Of a stretch of 24,374 bases of DNA, positions 15,162 through 22,302 are shown piece after piece (positions within the stretch are counted from its first letter, which is position 1; each line of letters opens with the position of its first letter). The stretch spans positions 1-24,374 of the forward strand of contig QGUR01000021.1 in the NCBI GenBank assembly GCA_003242205.1. The letters are read 5' to 3'. The position numbers and the translations under genes were made by a program. Origin of the DNA: Chloroflexota bacterium. GTDB taxonomy: Bacteria > Chloroflexota > Anaerolineae > Aggregatilineales > Phototrophicaceae. The notes under the pieces were generated by a model that worked only from the letters and a program-made list of their open reading frames with translations, searched no databases and was not told the DNA's origin.

Positions 15162-15812
15162 ATGGACGGGCCGCTCAGCATTCTCTATACGCATAACCTG
15201 CGCGGCGATCTCGACCTGCTACCGCGGCTCTACACTTTTCTCAAACAACTGCGGGTGCAGGTGCAGCGCTTCGAGGATAACGGCGATGTTCAGGTCTGCT
15301 CGCTACAGCCCACGTCCCGGCGCACGCTGCTAGTGGATGTTGGCGGAAGCTGCGCTTCCGAGATGTGGCACTGTCAGGTGACCGGCGGGCGCTCGACGAT
15401 GATCGTGCTCGATGCGATGGGCTACGATGCCATCAATGCCGGCGGCCTGCTGGCGGCGGGGAGCCGCGAAAAACTGGAGGGTATCGTTCAGGCGGCGCTG
15501 ATCGACGAGGCGCACAGCGTCGAACGCGATGGCCTCATTCTGACGAGCACGCCGCAACCCGGCGCATCGGGCTTGCAGCTCGTCATGCAGCCGCAGCCCG
15601 ACGCGATCCTTGAGGGGACGGCGCTTTATCCGGCGGCGCTGGATGCTGGACAGGTCGGCGTGCTGCACGTGACCGGCGTCAGCAGCCCGCGCCTGAGCGC
15701 CCATCACGTGTTTGATATGCCACGAAACATGCGTCCGGATGCCACCATCGCGGGCACGGTCGATTTTGTCCTCAGCGAAGCGCGCTATTTCCAGAAGAAG
15801 CAGATGGGATAG
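15162..15812 (+). CDS. Metallophosphoesterase/5'-nucleotidase-like protein lacking metal ligands
   Basis: A 216-residue protein with the strand order of the N-terminal domain of UshA-type 5'-nucleotidases: ILYTHNLRGDLDLLPRL at the position of LYTNDLHGxLxPLPRL, LLVDVGG at that of LLLDAGD, and LDAMGYDAINAGG at that of NALGYDAxTLGNHE. The residues that bind the two metals are changed in every motif (Asp to Asn12, His to Arg14, GD to GG, NHE to GGL). The protein is therefore likely a non-catalytic relative. There is no signal peptide, whereas true family members are usually exported, and the C-terminal nucleotide-binding domain is absent. The ribosome binding site is poor, which fits translation coupled to the upstream enoyl-CoA hydratase gene. 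The assignment rests on motif spacing read by eye and is moderate. Confidence 0.65.
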   Translation: MDGPLSILYTHNLRGDLDLLPRLYTFLKQLRVQVQRFEDNGDVQVCSLQPTSRRTLLVDVGGSCASEMWHCQVTGGRSTMIVLDAMGYDAINAGGLLAAGSREKLEGIVQAALIDEAHSVERDGLILTSTPQPGASGLQLVMQPQPDAILEGTALYPAALDAGQVGVLHVTGVSSPRLSAHHVFDMPRNMRPDATIAGTVDFVLSEARYFQKKQMG

Positions 15813-15821
15813 GATAGGATT

Positions 15822-15838
15822 GCCCGGATGGGCGTTTT
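15822..15838 (+). terminator. Weak candidate terminator after the nucleotidase-like gene
   Basis: GCCC-GGAT-GGGC followed by GTTTT, ten bases after the stop. The stem has only four base pairs, so the call is tentative. It lies between two convergent genes. Confidence 0.3.
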
Positions 15839-15848
15839 GTGGCTGCGG

Positions 15849-17456
15849 CTACGCCGTGCATTCGGGCGCGAGCTGGTTGCCGTTCAGCAGCGCGATGGAG
15901 TGAAAGCCCGCGCCGACCAACACCTGTTCCAGAGCATCCACCTGAAGCAGCCGCGAACCGGGGCGGGCTGTCTGCTCGCCGCCGGCGTAGAAGCTCACCT
16001 GCCGCAGCAACTCGCCCGTGGCCGCGCTGAAAACGTTTAGCGTGCCGTTGGCGTCGAGAATATACAACAGGCAGCCATTGCCGGTATCCATCAACGGCGG
16101 TTCGGCGGGGCCTTCGGAGGGATAGGCGATGCTCCAGCGCACTTCGCCGTCCGCGTCCAGCGCGAGCAGCGTATCGTCGCGGTCGTTCAGGTAAGCATAC
16201 GCCTGACCGAAGAGATCGACCGTCAGCGCGGCGTTGGGCCCGCGACTCAACCCGGTTGAAGCGAGCGCTTCCCGCTGGCCGGCGTCAATGCGCTCCACGT
16301 TTGCGCCATCGAGCAGATACCAGCTTCCGAACGGGCCGGGCGCGAGCAGCGGTTCGCGCACAAACCCATCCTCGAATACGATATTGCCGTTTTCATCGAC
16401 GATCCGCAGGCCATAACGACTGCCGCCGGCGTATGTCAGGGCGGCGCTCGAACCGTTTGCAGCCAGCGCCAGCGGGCGCATGGCCGGGTTTGCGGGCGTT
16501 CTCCATAGCTCCGCGCCGGTGATGTCATAGGCTGCCAGCCCACCGTCTTCGAGCGCGAAGATCAGGCGTTCGCCCAGCGCTGCCAGCGGCAGGCGCGCGC
16601 CTTCAACCATCCAGGCCGCCGCGTAACGCCCGCTTTGCAGCACGCGCACGTCGCCATCCTCAGCCTGCGTGACAACGCGATCTCCCGGCAGCGCCCTCAG
16701 AGCAATTACCTCGTCGCCCAGGTTCACGCGCCAGACGACGTTGCCCGGCGGGACCGATGCGCTCAGAACGCCGCCGCTGACGCTGGCGACGATACCGGTA
16801 TCGACCACCACCGGAGTTAAGTCAGGCGCTTCATACAGCGTGACCGAGGCGATGACGCCGCCGTTTAGACGCGCCCGCCACAACTCGGTGAAGTCAAAGG
16901 GGTGATACCAACCCTGCAGACGCGGGTTGGTGCTGACATAGCCCGGGCCACCGTCGTTGGGCAAAAAGTCGCGGATTTCATAATGCAGGTGCGGCAGGCT
17001 GAGCGTCGGCCTGCCGATGACACCGACGACCTGACCGCGGTCAACGCAGGTTCCGACCGCAGGGAAGCGGATCGTTTCGGTTTCCTCCATGTGGCCGTAA
17101 AGCGAGTACATCAGCGAGCCATCGGGGAAAATATGCTCGATGATGACCACGCCTTTCTCGGTATCCCAGCCCTCGGGATCGGCGTAAGTCACGCGCCCGC
17201 GCGCTGCCGCCTTGACCGCTTCGCCGGGACGCCGGAAGCCGATATCGATGCCCGTGTGCAGCCCGCCAAAACGATTGCGAAAGCGTCCGAAATCGTCGAA
17301 ATCACGCGCCAGCGTGTCGCTGATGTCGATGGGATAATCAATGGCGTTGACGATGCCGCACGGCGCGCCGCTCTGGCCGAGACTGGGGCTGCCCGGAGTG
17401 CAGATGAGCGCGAACACAGCCAGCGCGCAGGCGAGACGAAGAGCGAAGCGACTCAA
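15849..17456 (-). CDS. Secreted M23 metallopeptidase fused to a beta-propeller
   Basis: A 535-residue exported protein. A signal peptide spans about residues 1-28. The M23 (LytM-type) peptidase domain covers about 55-165 and is complete: His67 and Asp71 in LHTGIDI (HxxxD), His122 in YGHM, and His156/His158 in LPHLHYEIRD (HxH). Such enzymes cut peptide bridges of peptidoglycan using zinc. The rest (about 200-535) is a PQQ/quinoprotein-like beta-propeller with repeats such as NVVWRVNLGDEVIALRAL, ERLIFALEDGGLAAYD and DTLLALDADGEVRWSIAYP. The start must be TTG: no ATG or GTG lies upstream in frame, and later starts would destroy the signal peptide. It begins five bases after the previous gene's stop, so translation is probably coupled. 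It is the last gene of the manA operon. Confidence 0.87.
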   Translation of the reverse strand: MSRFALRLACALAVFALICTPGSPSLGQSGAPCGIVNAIDYPIDISDTLARDFDDFGRFRNRFGGLHTGIDIGFRRPGEAVKAAARGRVTYADPEGWDTEKGVVIIEHIFPDGSLMYSLYGHMEETETIRFPAVGTCVDRGQVVGVIGRPTLSLPHLHYEIRDFLPNDGGPGYVSTNPRLQGWYHPFDFTELWRARLNGGVIASVTLYEAPDLTPVVVDTGIVASVSGGVLSASVPPGNVVWRVNLGDEVIALRALPGDRVVTQAEDGDVRVLQSGRYAAAWMVEGARLPLAALGERLIFALEDGGLAAYDITGAELWRTPANPAMRPLALAANGSSAALTYAGGSRYGLRIVDENGNIVFEDGFVREPLLAPGPFGSWYLLDGANVERIDAGQREALASTGLSRGPNAALTVDLFGQAYAYLNDRDDTLLALDADGEVRWSIAYPSEGPAEPPLMDTGNGCLLYILDANGTLNVFSAATGELLRQVSFYAGGEQTARPGSRLLQVDALEQVLVGAGFHSIALLNGNQLAPECTA

Positions 17457-17461
17457 GTTCG

Positions 17462-18130
17462 TTACCCGTGCGCTTGATCCATGGGTAGCGGAAGGGCGTC
17501 GAGGGCGGCGGTGAGCGCCGGCGCATACGTCGTGAACGACGAGGTTTGTCCGGGCTGGCCGCCGTCGCGTACGACCAGTGCCAGCACAGCGACATGCATA
17601 TCAAGCTCGCGCGCCAGCGTCAGCCACGGGCTGAGGAAGCGCCCCGCAACGTGCGCGCCCGCGCGCGCCCAGAAAGCTGCTTCGGCGGGCGTCTCCAGCC
17701 GCGTCGGGCTGACACAGACGTAAACGCCACGTGTAAAGGGGCGAGGGCTGATGGCTCTGGCCCCCTGAATGAGCGCATCCCGGCTGGCGGGATCGAAGGC
17801 CGGTATTTGCTGCACGTAGCCGCCCGCAGTCTCGGTGTAGGTCGTGTACGTGTAGCCTCGTGTGCCGTCGATGTAGTCGTCCGGGATCAGCACATCGCCG
17901 CTGTCCAGCAGGCGGGAGAGCGCGGCGACGGACTCGCATAGCCACAGATGAGTCGCGCCCAAATCGCGCAGCGCCCGCACGGTAGCACGAGGATCGGCAT
18001 GTGCGGCGGCACAGATCAGCGCCGTGTGGCGGCCCAACCGCGTCTCGGCAACCGGCGCTGTTTCGCCGTATTCGGTCTGGTAGGTCGGCCCGTTCTGGGG
18101 GATATCGGTCAGTATGGCAACGCGATTCAT
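17462..18130 (-). CDS. Divergent MTA/purine-nucleoside-phosphorylase-like protein
   Basis: A 222-residue soluble protein of the phosphorylase superfamily. The middle and C-terminal parts match methylthioadenosine phosphorylase: DVLIPDDYIDGTRG (for DxVIPDQFIDRTRG), a helix ALIQGARA, and GVYVCVSPTRLETPAEAAFWARAGAHVAG (for YVxxxGPRFETxAE). The N-terminus lacks the phosphate-binding GGSG and the RHGxxH element, having AILTDIPQNG and GRHTALICAAAHADPR instead. One of two Asp residues that contact the purine amino group seems to be kept (VVRDGG). It may have altered chemistry or be a binding protein. Its ATG overlaps the manA stop by four bases, and the M23 gene follows after five bases, so all three are one operon. 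Confidence 0.75.
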   Translation of the reverse strand: MNRVAILTDIPQNGPTYQTEYGETAPVAETRLGRHTALICAAAHADPRATVRALRDLGATHLWLCESVAALSRLLDSGDVLIPDDYIDGTRGYTYTTYTETAGGYVQQIPAFDPASRDALIQGARAISPRPFTRGVYVCVSPTRLETPAEAAFWARAGAHVAGRFLSPWLTLARELDMHVAVLALVVRDGGQPGQTSSFTTYAPALTAALDALPLPMDQAHG

Positions 18131-19101
18131 GCTGTAACCTGCGCTGAACGCAATACGCGCCCCTGACCGCTCACCGTGAATTTGCCGGCAACCGGCGGCA
18201 CAAGGGCTGTCTGCCCTATCGTCAGATCAATCGAGCCGGCAGCACTGCTGATCGTGACACTGCCGTCGATGCACGTCAGCGCGTCGAAACCGGTCCGGGG
18301 ATTGTCGTCGCCAAAGCTGATCGCCAGTTCGTTATCAAGCCGCAGCAGGTCGGTCACGAAAAACGGGTTGTCGAACAACCGCACGCGTTCGCCGGGAATC
18401 TCGGCGCTGTGGTTAATCTGCGGCAGCGATTCGGTGTTGGCGACCGCCAGACTTTTGTCGATGTGGAGTTCGCGCGGTTTGCCGTCCAGACCCATCCGCC
18501 CCCAGTCGTAAAAACGATAGGTGATGTCTGACGACTGCTGAATTTCGTAGATCAGTACGCCCGGGCCGAGCGCGTGAACCGTGCCCGCCGCCACAAACAG
18601 CGTATCGCCCGCTTTGACCGGCGCATACACCAGCAGGTCTTCAAGCCGGTTCGCGCGGATGGCGTCGGCGATGGCCTCGCGGGTGGTGCCGGGCTGGACG
18701 CCGATGACAAGCTGCGCGCCCGGATCGGCGTCGATCACGTACCAGGCTTCGGTCTTGCCGCGCGGTCCGTCGCCGAATGATCGGGCCTGTTCGTCATTCG
18801 GATGAACCTGCACCGATAGCCACTCGCGGGCATCCAGGAATTTGGCCAGCAGCGGAAAGCCCGCTGCGGGATCGTTGCCCGCGCCGAGCAGATCCTCGCC
18901 ATAAAGAGACGCCAGTTCGCCCAGCGTGCGCCCGGCGAGAGGGCCGTTGGCGACTGTGGCGGTATCGTGCAATTCCCACGACTCGCCGTAAGGCTCGTCG
19001 GTTGGCAGGCGCTTGCCCAGCCGTTCTTCAAGGCGGCGTCCGCCCCACACCTTGACGTGCAGTGCGGGCCGCAGCAGCAGCGGATAGAGAGCCGGTGTCA
19101 A
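18127..19101 (-). CDS. manA: Mannose-6-phosphate isomerase, class I
   Basis: A 324-residue zinc enzyme that interconverts fructose-6-phosphate and mannose-6-phosphate, feeding nucleotide-sugar and glycan synthesis. Zinc ligands are all visible: Gln98 and His100 in SVQVHPND, Glu118 in KTEAWYVI, and His176 in GTVHALG. The N-terminal LYPLLLRPALHVKVWGG and YDWGRMGLDGKPRELHIDKSL are family marks. Length matches the short Bacillus-type enzymes. The frame is open 74 codons further upstream but with no family similarity; TTG at 19101 gives MTPALYPL and has AAGGGA eight bases upstream, so it is chosen. A TACAAT (minus, 19175-19170) may be the -10 box, with no clear -35. It heads an operon with the phosphorylase-like and M23 genes. 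Confidence 0.92.
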   Translation of the reverse strand: MTPALYPLLLRPALHVKVWGGRRLEERLGKRLPTDEPYGESWELHDTATVANGPLAGRTLGELASLYGEDLLGAGNDPAAGFPLLAKFLDAREWLSVQVHPNDEQARSFGDGPRGKTEAWYVIDADPGAQLVIGVQPGTTREAIADAIRANRLEDLLVYAPVKAGDTLFVAAGTVHALGPGVLIYEIQQSSDITYRFYDWGRMGLDGKPRELHIDKSLAVANTESLPQINHSAEIPGERVRLFDNPFFVTDLLRLDNELAISFGDDNPRTGFDALTCIDGSVTISSAAGSIDLTIGQTALVPPVAGKFTVSGQGRVLRSAQVTA

Positions 19102-19243
19102 GATGGCAATCCCTTTGCGATTCGCGGACGCATGTGACCACCGTCCGCACCGCCGGATACAGACGATACATTGTAACAAAAGACGCAGGGATAGGGGCGT
19201 GGCGGATGTGCCTGAGCGCAACGACGCGGTTTTGAAGCGACAA

Positions 19244-19264
19244 GGCCCGCGCGGAAGGCGGGCC
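19244..19264 (-). terminator. Candidate terminator of the unknown helical gene
   Basis: A perfect 7-bp GC-rich stem (GGCCCGC / GCGGGCC) with a seven-base loop, 31 bases past the stop on the minus strand, followed by the weak U-tract TTGTCGCTT. Confidence 0.5.
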
Positions 19265-19295
19265 CAGATTTTACGGTAGAGGTGTGGTGGCGTGG

Positions 19296-19832
19296 CTACA
19301 GCTTGCGCGTGTTGTTGACCCAACCGTAGGGGCGAATTTCCTCAAGCGCGCGACTGATATCTTTCGCCATGCCTTGTGCGACCGGATCGTCTTCGCTCGC
19401 GGCCTTATTGATCCAGCCGGACGCGGCGCGCAATAGCACCCATAGCTTTCTGGTCTCTTCGCGCGCTTTTGCCACCTGTGGCGTTTCAAAATCGAAGCGC
19501 TCGGTCAGTTCGTTATAGCTGATGAACGCCAGTAGCACGGTCTGGTTGATAATGTCGTCCAGCTCGTTCGCGTCCATATCCGCGATGCGAGGGTTTTCCC
19601 GAAGCAGGCGGCCGATGACTTCGATATTCAGACAGGCGTGCAGCGTCGCCTGCAGGCGATCGAGCCGGTCGGTCCACGACTCATCGTCGCGTTCCAGCGG
19701 GAGATTGCGGATGGTATCACGTAGAGCGCGTGCGACGGTTTCGAAACTGATGCCGTCAACGCCCTCCATGTCGAGGCTGAAATTGATGAAATCTTCGAAG
19801 GGAGCGTGAGGATGGCCGGTATCGTCAGACAT
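19296..19832 (-). CDS. Uncharacterised 178-residue helical protein
   Basis: I do not recognise the family. The protein is acidic, soluble and almost wholly alpha-helical, without signal peptide or membrane segment. Segments worth noting are APFEDFINFSLDMEGVDGISFETVARALRD near the N-terminus, NELDDIINQTVLLAFISYNELTERFDFETP in the middle, and KDISRALEEIRPYGWVNNTRKL at the end. The start at 19832 has GGAAGAG nine bases upstream; an in-frame ATG at 19904, which also reads Met-Ser-Asp, has no binding site. A promoter (TTGTTC-17-TATATT) predicts a leader of about 105 bases that can fold around the binding site. It has its own promoter and terminator, so it is a single-gene unit. Confidence 0.75.
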   Translation of the reverse strand: MSDDTGHPHAPFEDFINFSLDMEGVDGISFETVARALRDTIRNLPLERDDESWTDRLDRLQATLHACLNIEVIGRLLRENPRIADMDANELDDIINQTVLLAFISYNELTERFDFETPQVAKAREETRKLWVLLRAASGWINKAASEDDPVAQGMAKDISRALEEIRPYGWVNNTRKL

Positions 19833-19846
19833 GGCGAATGTCTCTT

Positions 19847-19938
19847 CCCAGGCAAACTGCACGAACAAACAAAAGTGCTCGCCTGGGAGAAGATGGTCTG
19901 ACATGAAGCTGCGATGGGGCTACGTATAGACGAGCACT
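19847..19938 (-). promoter_or_regulatory. Structured mRNA leader that can cover the ribosome binding site
   Basis: In the minus-strand leader, CCCAGGC (19887-19881) pairs with GCCTGGG (19853-19847), stacking on GCAC (19878-19875) with GTGC (19862-19859). The last three G residues of that stem belong to the binding region GGGAAGAG before the ATG at 19832. An 8-base arm, AGTGCTCG (19938-19931), at the predicted 5' end is perfectly complementary to CGAGCACT (19881-19874) and would compete with the inner stem. This is a possible switch; no known riboswitch class is recognised. Confidence 0.4.
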
Positions 19939-19944
19939 GGAGTT

Positions 19945-19973
19945 AATATAACGTAATCTTGCAAAAGGAACAA
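19945..19973 (-). promoter_or_regulatory. Promoter of the unknown helical gene
   Basis: Minus-strand TTGTTC (19973-19968) and TATATT (19950-19945), 17 bases apart. The predicted start near 19938 leaves a leader of about 105 bases. Confidence 0.45.
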
Positions 19974-20067
19974 TTGTGATTTTTGTCCTATTCGCTCTGG
20001 CCCGCCTTCGGACGATTTGAATAGCGGCTGCTTTTCCCTGAGAAGCTGCATGCCTCTATCTTTTGCG

Positions 20068-20095
20068 TTGCATGGCATTGAGGCTCCTGTATAAT
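20068..20095 (+). promoter_or_regulatory. Promoter of the methyltransferase gene
   Basis: TTGCAT (20068-20073) and a perfect TATAAT (20090-20095) are 16 bases apart. The predicted start near 20102 leaves a leader of about 59 bases with a small GCGGC/GCCGC hairpin. Confidence 0.5.
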
Positions 20096-20160
20096 CGCTA
20101 CAGGCGGCTGCTTGATGGCCGCAATAGCAATAGAAGTTTCGTTACGAGCAGGCGCATCCC

Positions 20161-20997
20161 GTGGATCGACAACGTCAGGAGCAGCAGCCGCTGCCCTCCA
20201 CGCTGTATACCGAAGAATATTTTCGCACTGCGTGTGAAGGTTACGACGAATTTAATACGAGCGAGGGGGAGCAGCTTTCGCGGCGGCTGGCATCGGCCTT
20301 CTCGATTGCTGAGGTTTCGCCCGGTATGACGGTGCTGGATGTCGGCTGCGGGCGCGGCGAGATTCTGCGCCATGCGGCCCAGCTCGGCGCGGACGCCTTT
20401 GGCATCGATTATGCTGAGGTCGCTGTCAATATATCTCGCCAGGTCATTGCCCCGATTAACGGTGTAACGCCCGGTAAGGTGGGGGTAGCGCAGGCAGACG
20501 CCAAAACGCTGCCGTTCCCGGATAGCACTTTCGACCGTGTGCTGATGTTCGATGTGGTCGAGCATCTGTACCCGTGGGAACTGCAGGAAGCAATGCTGGA
20601 GGTGCGGCGCGTGCTCAAGCCGGATGGCCGGTTCATCATCCATACCGCGCCGAACGTCTGGTACGATCGCTATGCCTATCCCGTGGTACGTCTGGTGCGT
20701 ACGGCCATGGGGCAGGGTCACAATTACCCGAAAGACCCACGCCAGTTTCTCGTCAACGTCAACCAGCATGTTCACGTCAACGAACAGTCGATGTGGAGCC
20801 TGAAACGGGCGTTGCGTCAGGCAGGCTTCCGCGCCAAAGTGTGGTTGGAAAGTCCGCCGCAGAACCGTCAGGAAAATGTCGTGATGGCGGCTGCCCGGTT
20901 CGTGGCGTTTCGGGTTGCGCCATTCCGCTGGTTTTTCGAGCGCGAAGTGTTCGCGGTCGCTGCCAGAGACGACGATCCGAGCGCGCGGTTCTCTTGA
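20161..20997 (+). CDS. Class I SAM-dependent methyltransferase
   Basis: A 278-residue soluble methyltransferase of the Methyltransf_11 type. Motif I is VLDVGCGRGE (58-67), followed by FGIDYAEVAVNISR, the acidic loop AQADAKTLPFPDSTFDRVLMFDVVEHL and RVLKPDGRFIIHTAP. The C-terminal part (NYPKDPRQFLVNVNQHVHVNEQSMWSLKRAL) resembles enzymes acting on sugars or lipids, but the acceptor is not identifiable. The start is GTG at 20161: an in-frame TAG lies ten codons upstream and no other start codon occurs between. The binding site is weak (GAGCAGG). A good promoter precedes it. The sortase gene follows after 44 bases on the same strand, which may hint at a role in cell-surface modification. Confidence 0.87.
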   Translation: MDRQRQEQQPLPSTLYTEEYFRTACEGYDEFNTSEGEQLSRRLASAFSIAEVSPGMTVLDVGCGRGEILRHAAQLGADAFGIDYAEVAVNISRQVIAPINGVTPGKVGVAQADAKTLPFPDSTFDRVLMFDVVEHLYPWELQEAMLEVRRVLKPDGRFIIHTAPNVWYDRYAYPVVRLVRTAMGQGHNYPKDPRQFLVNVNQHVHVNEQSMWSLKRALRQAGFRAKVWLESPPQNRQENVVMAAARFVAFRVAPFRWFFEREVFAVAARDDDPSARFS

Positions 20998-21029
20998 TGT
21001 CCGTCAACGCACGCTGCCTGCTTTTCCTG

Positions 21030-21035
21030 TAAACT
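21030..21035 (+). promoter_or_regulatory. Candidate -10 box giving a leaderless sortase mRNA
   Basis: TAAACT ends six bases before the sortase ATG at 21042, and no Shine-Dalgarno sequence is present. Transcription would begin at or next to the ATG. No good -35 box is seen. Confidence 0.3.
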
Positions 21036-21041
21036 GATTTC

Positions 21042-22124
21042 ATGCGCGATAAACGACCTGTAGACGAGTTATCCATTCAGGAGCTTGAGCGCATTCTGGC
21101 GATGCGAAAACGCGAGGAACGCCAGAAGCGGATGCAGAAGCTCAAGCGCGAGGGGCGCGTGGTCGTACAGCCGGAGCCGGTTCGCCCTCCGGCGGAGTTT
21201 GTTCCGCCTCCTGTGCCACCGGAACCGGAGGTAAGCAAAGGTGCTTCTGGAACCGGGCCAGTCAAGGTGGAGAAAACCGCCGCGTCTGTGCTGCCGTATC
21301 GCGAGGATCGGCCCCCGGCTGCGCCCGCCGGGCTACACTTCGAAGACGAGCTGGATGATTTTGATTACGCGCCGCCCGGCGAAGACGGCGAGCGCGCGTG
21401 GAAGCGTTTTGTCAACGCGGCGCTGCTGCTGGTGGAAATCGCCGCCGTGGTCGGGCTGGTTTTTCTCGGTGTCCGGCTGTTCGACGCCATTAGCCGGTTG
21501 GAGCAGGAAACGGCGAGCGCTGCGGCGCTGGCGGACCAACAGCGCCGGGCTGTGATCCCGACGATTGCCCCGACGCCACAACTGACACTGGAGGCGGTCG
21601 TGCTTCCGGGCGGTCATACCTTCAACGAGGCTGGCGCGCCGCAGTTCAATTACAGCGAGATTCCGGCGCATTTGCTGCCGATGGTGCAGGACCAACTGGT
21701 GCAACCGCCGCCGCGCCGCCCGCCCCCGACCGACCATACGCCGCTGCGGCTGATTATCCCCAAACTGGGCGTCGATCAGACGATCATTCAGGGCGTTGAC
21801 TGGGAAGCGCTGCGTCAGGGTATCGGCCAGTTGCCGAACAATGTGACGCCGCTCGATGAAACCGGCAATATCGTGCTGGCGGCGCACAACGACATTTATG
21901 GCGAATACTTCCGCCATCTGGATCAGCTTGAGCCGGGGGACCAGTTCCAAATACAGACCCGGACGCAGATTTTTACCTATACGGTGCAGGGCTGGGACCT
22001 GTACGAGCCGACCGATGTGCATGTCATGGAATCGCGTGGCTATCCGGCGGCGACGCTGATTTCGTGCTATCCCTATCAGGTCAACAACAAGCGGATCGTC
22101 GTGTTCGCCACGCTTGACGCATGA
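21042..22124 (+). CDS. Sortase with long cytoplasmic N-terminal region
   Basis: A 360-residue membrane-anchored cysteine transpeptidase that cuts a sorting motif in exported proteins and joins them to an acceptor, usually on the cell wall. The catalytic triad is complete: His282 in VLAAHNDIYGEYFRHLDQL, Cys342 in TLISCYPY and Arg351 in NNKRIVVFA. The catalytic barrel spans about 232-358. One membrane helix (about 123-149) anchors it with the barrel outside. The N-terminal 120 residues are cytoplasmic: a charged helix (ELSIQELERILAMRKREERQ) and a Pro-rich, then acidic segment. A Pro-rich spacer (172-232) separates membrane and barrel. No LPxTG-like substrate is encoded in the window. The start lacks a Shine-Dalgarno site. 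The next gene, a single-TM protein with a similar basic N-terminus, follows after 178 bases. Confidence 0.92.
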   Translation: MRDKRPVDELSIQELERILAMRKREERQKRMQKLKREGRVVVQPEPVRPPAEFVPPPVPPEPEVSKGASGTGPVKVEKTAASVLPYREDRPPAAPAGLHFEDELDDFDYAPPGEDGERAWKRFVNAALLLVEIAAVVGLVFLGVRLFDAISRLEQETASAAALADQQRRAVIPTIAPTPQLTLEAVVLPGGHTFNEAGAPQFNYSEIPAHLLPMVQDQLVQPPPRRPPPTDHTPLRLIIPKLGVDQTIIQGVDWEALRQGIGQLPNNVTPLDETGNIVLAAHNDIYGEYFRHLDQLEPGDQFQIQTRTQIFTYTVQGWDLYEPTDVHVMESRGYPAATLISCYPYQVNNKRIVVFATLDA

Positions 22125-22136
22125 ACCGGGCTGCCA

Positions 22137-22173
22137 CGCTGCCGCCGGATCGATCAGCGATGCGGCGGCAGCG
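22137..22173. terminator. Long hairpin after the sortase gene
   Basis: An 11-bp perfect GC-rich stem (22137-22147 with 22163-22173) extended by a mismatch and four further pairs (ATCG/CGAT), 12 bases after the sortase stop. No U-run follows (CAAGACC), so it may be a 3' stabilising or rho-assisted structure instead of a classical terminator. Confidence 0.5.
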
Positions 22174-22302
22174 CAAGACCATTGTATCGTAGCCGGTTAT
22201 CGGCGGGCGGTGAATTGACTTTCTTCACTCTTGCAGCGATGGTCGCGCGTGGTAGAGTCAACATGACCGCGCTCGACACAGGCGTGGTTCAAGGAGCCAG
22301 GC

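Larger units (their letters stand above)
19833..20160. other. 328-base divergent intergenic region
   Basis: No gene is seen here. From left to right it holds the structured leader of the minus-strand helical gene (19843-19938), that gene's promoter (19945-19973), about 90 bases in which I see no signal, and the promoter (20068-20095) plus leader of the methyltransferase gene. Confidence 0.7.

Noticed and set aside
14460..15194. Minus-strand open frame of 244 codons opposite the enoyl-CoA hydratase
   Set aside because: It is antisense to an intact crotonase with both catalytic glutamates.
19102..19323. N-terminal extension of manA to an upstream start codon
   Set aside because: The extra 74 residues are Arg- and Cys-rich without family similarity; TTG at 19101 with AAGGGA gives the normal length.
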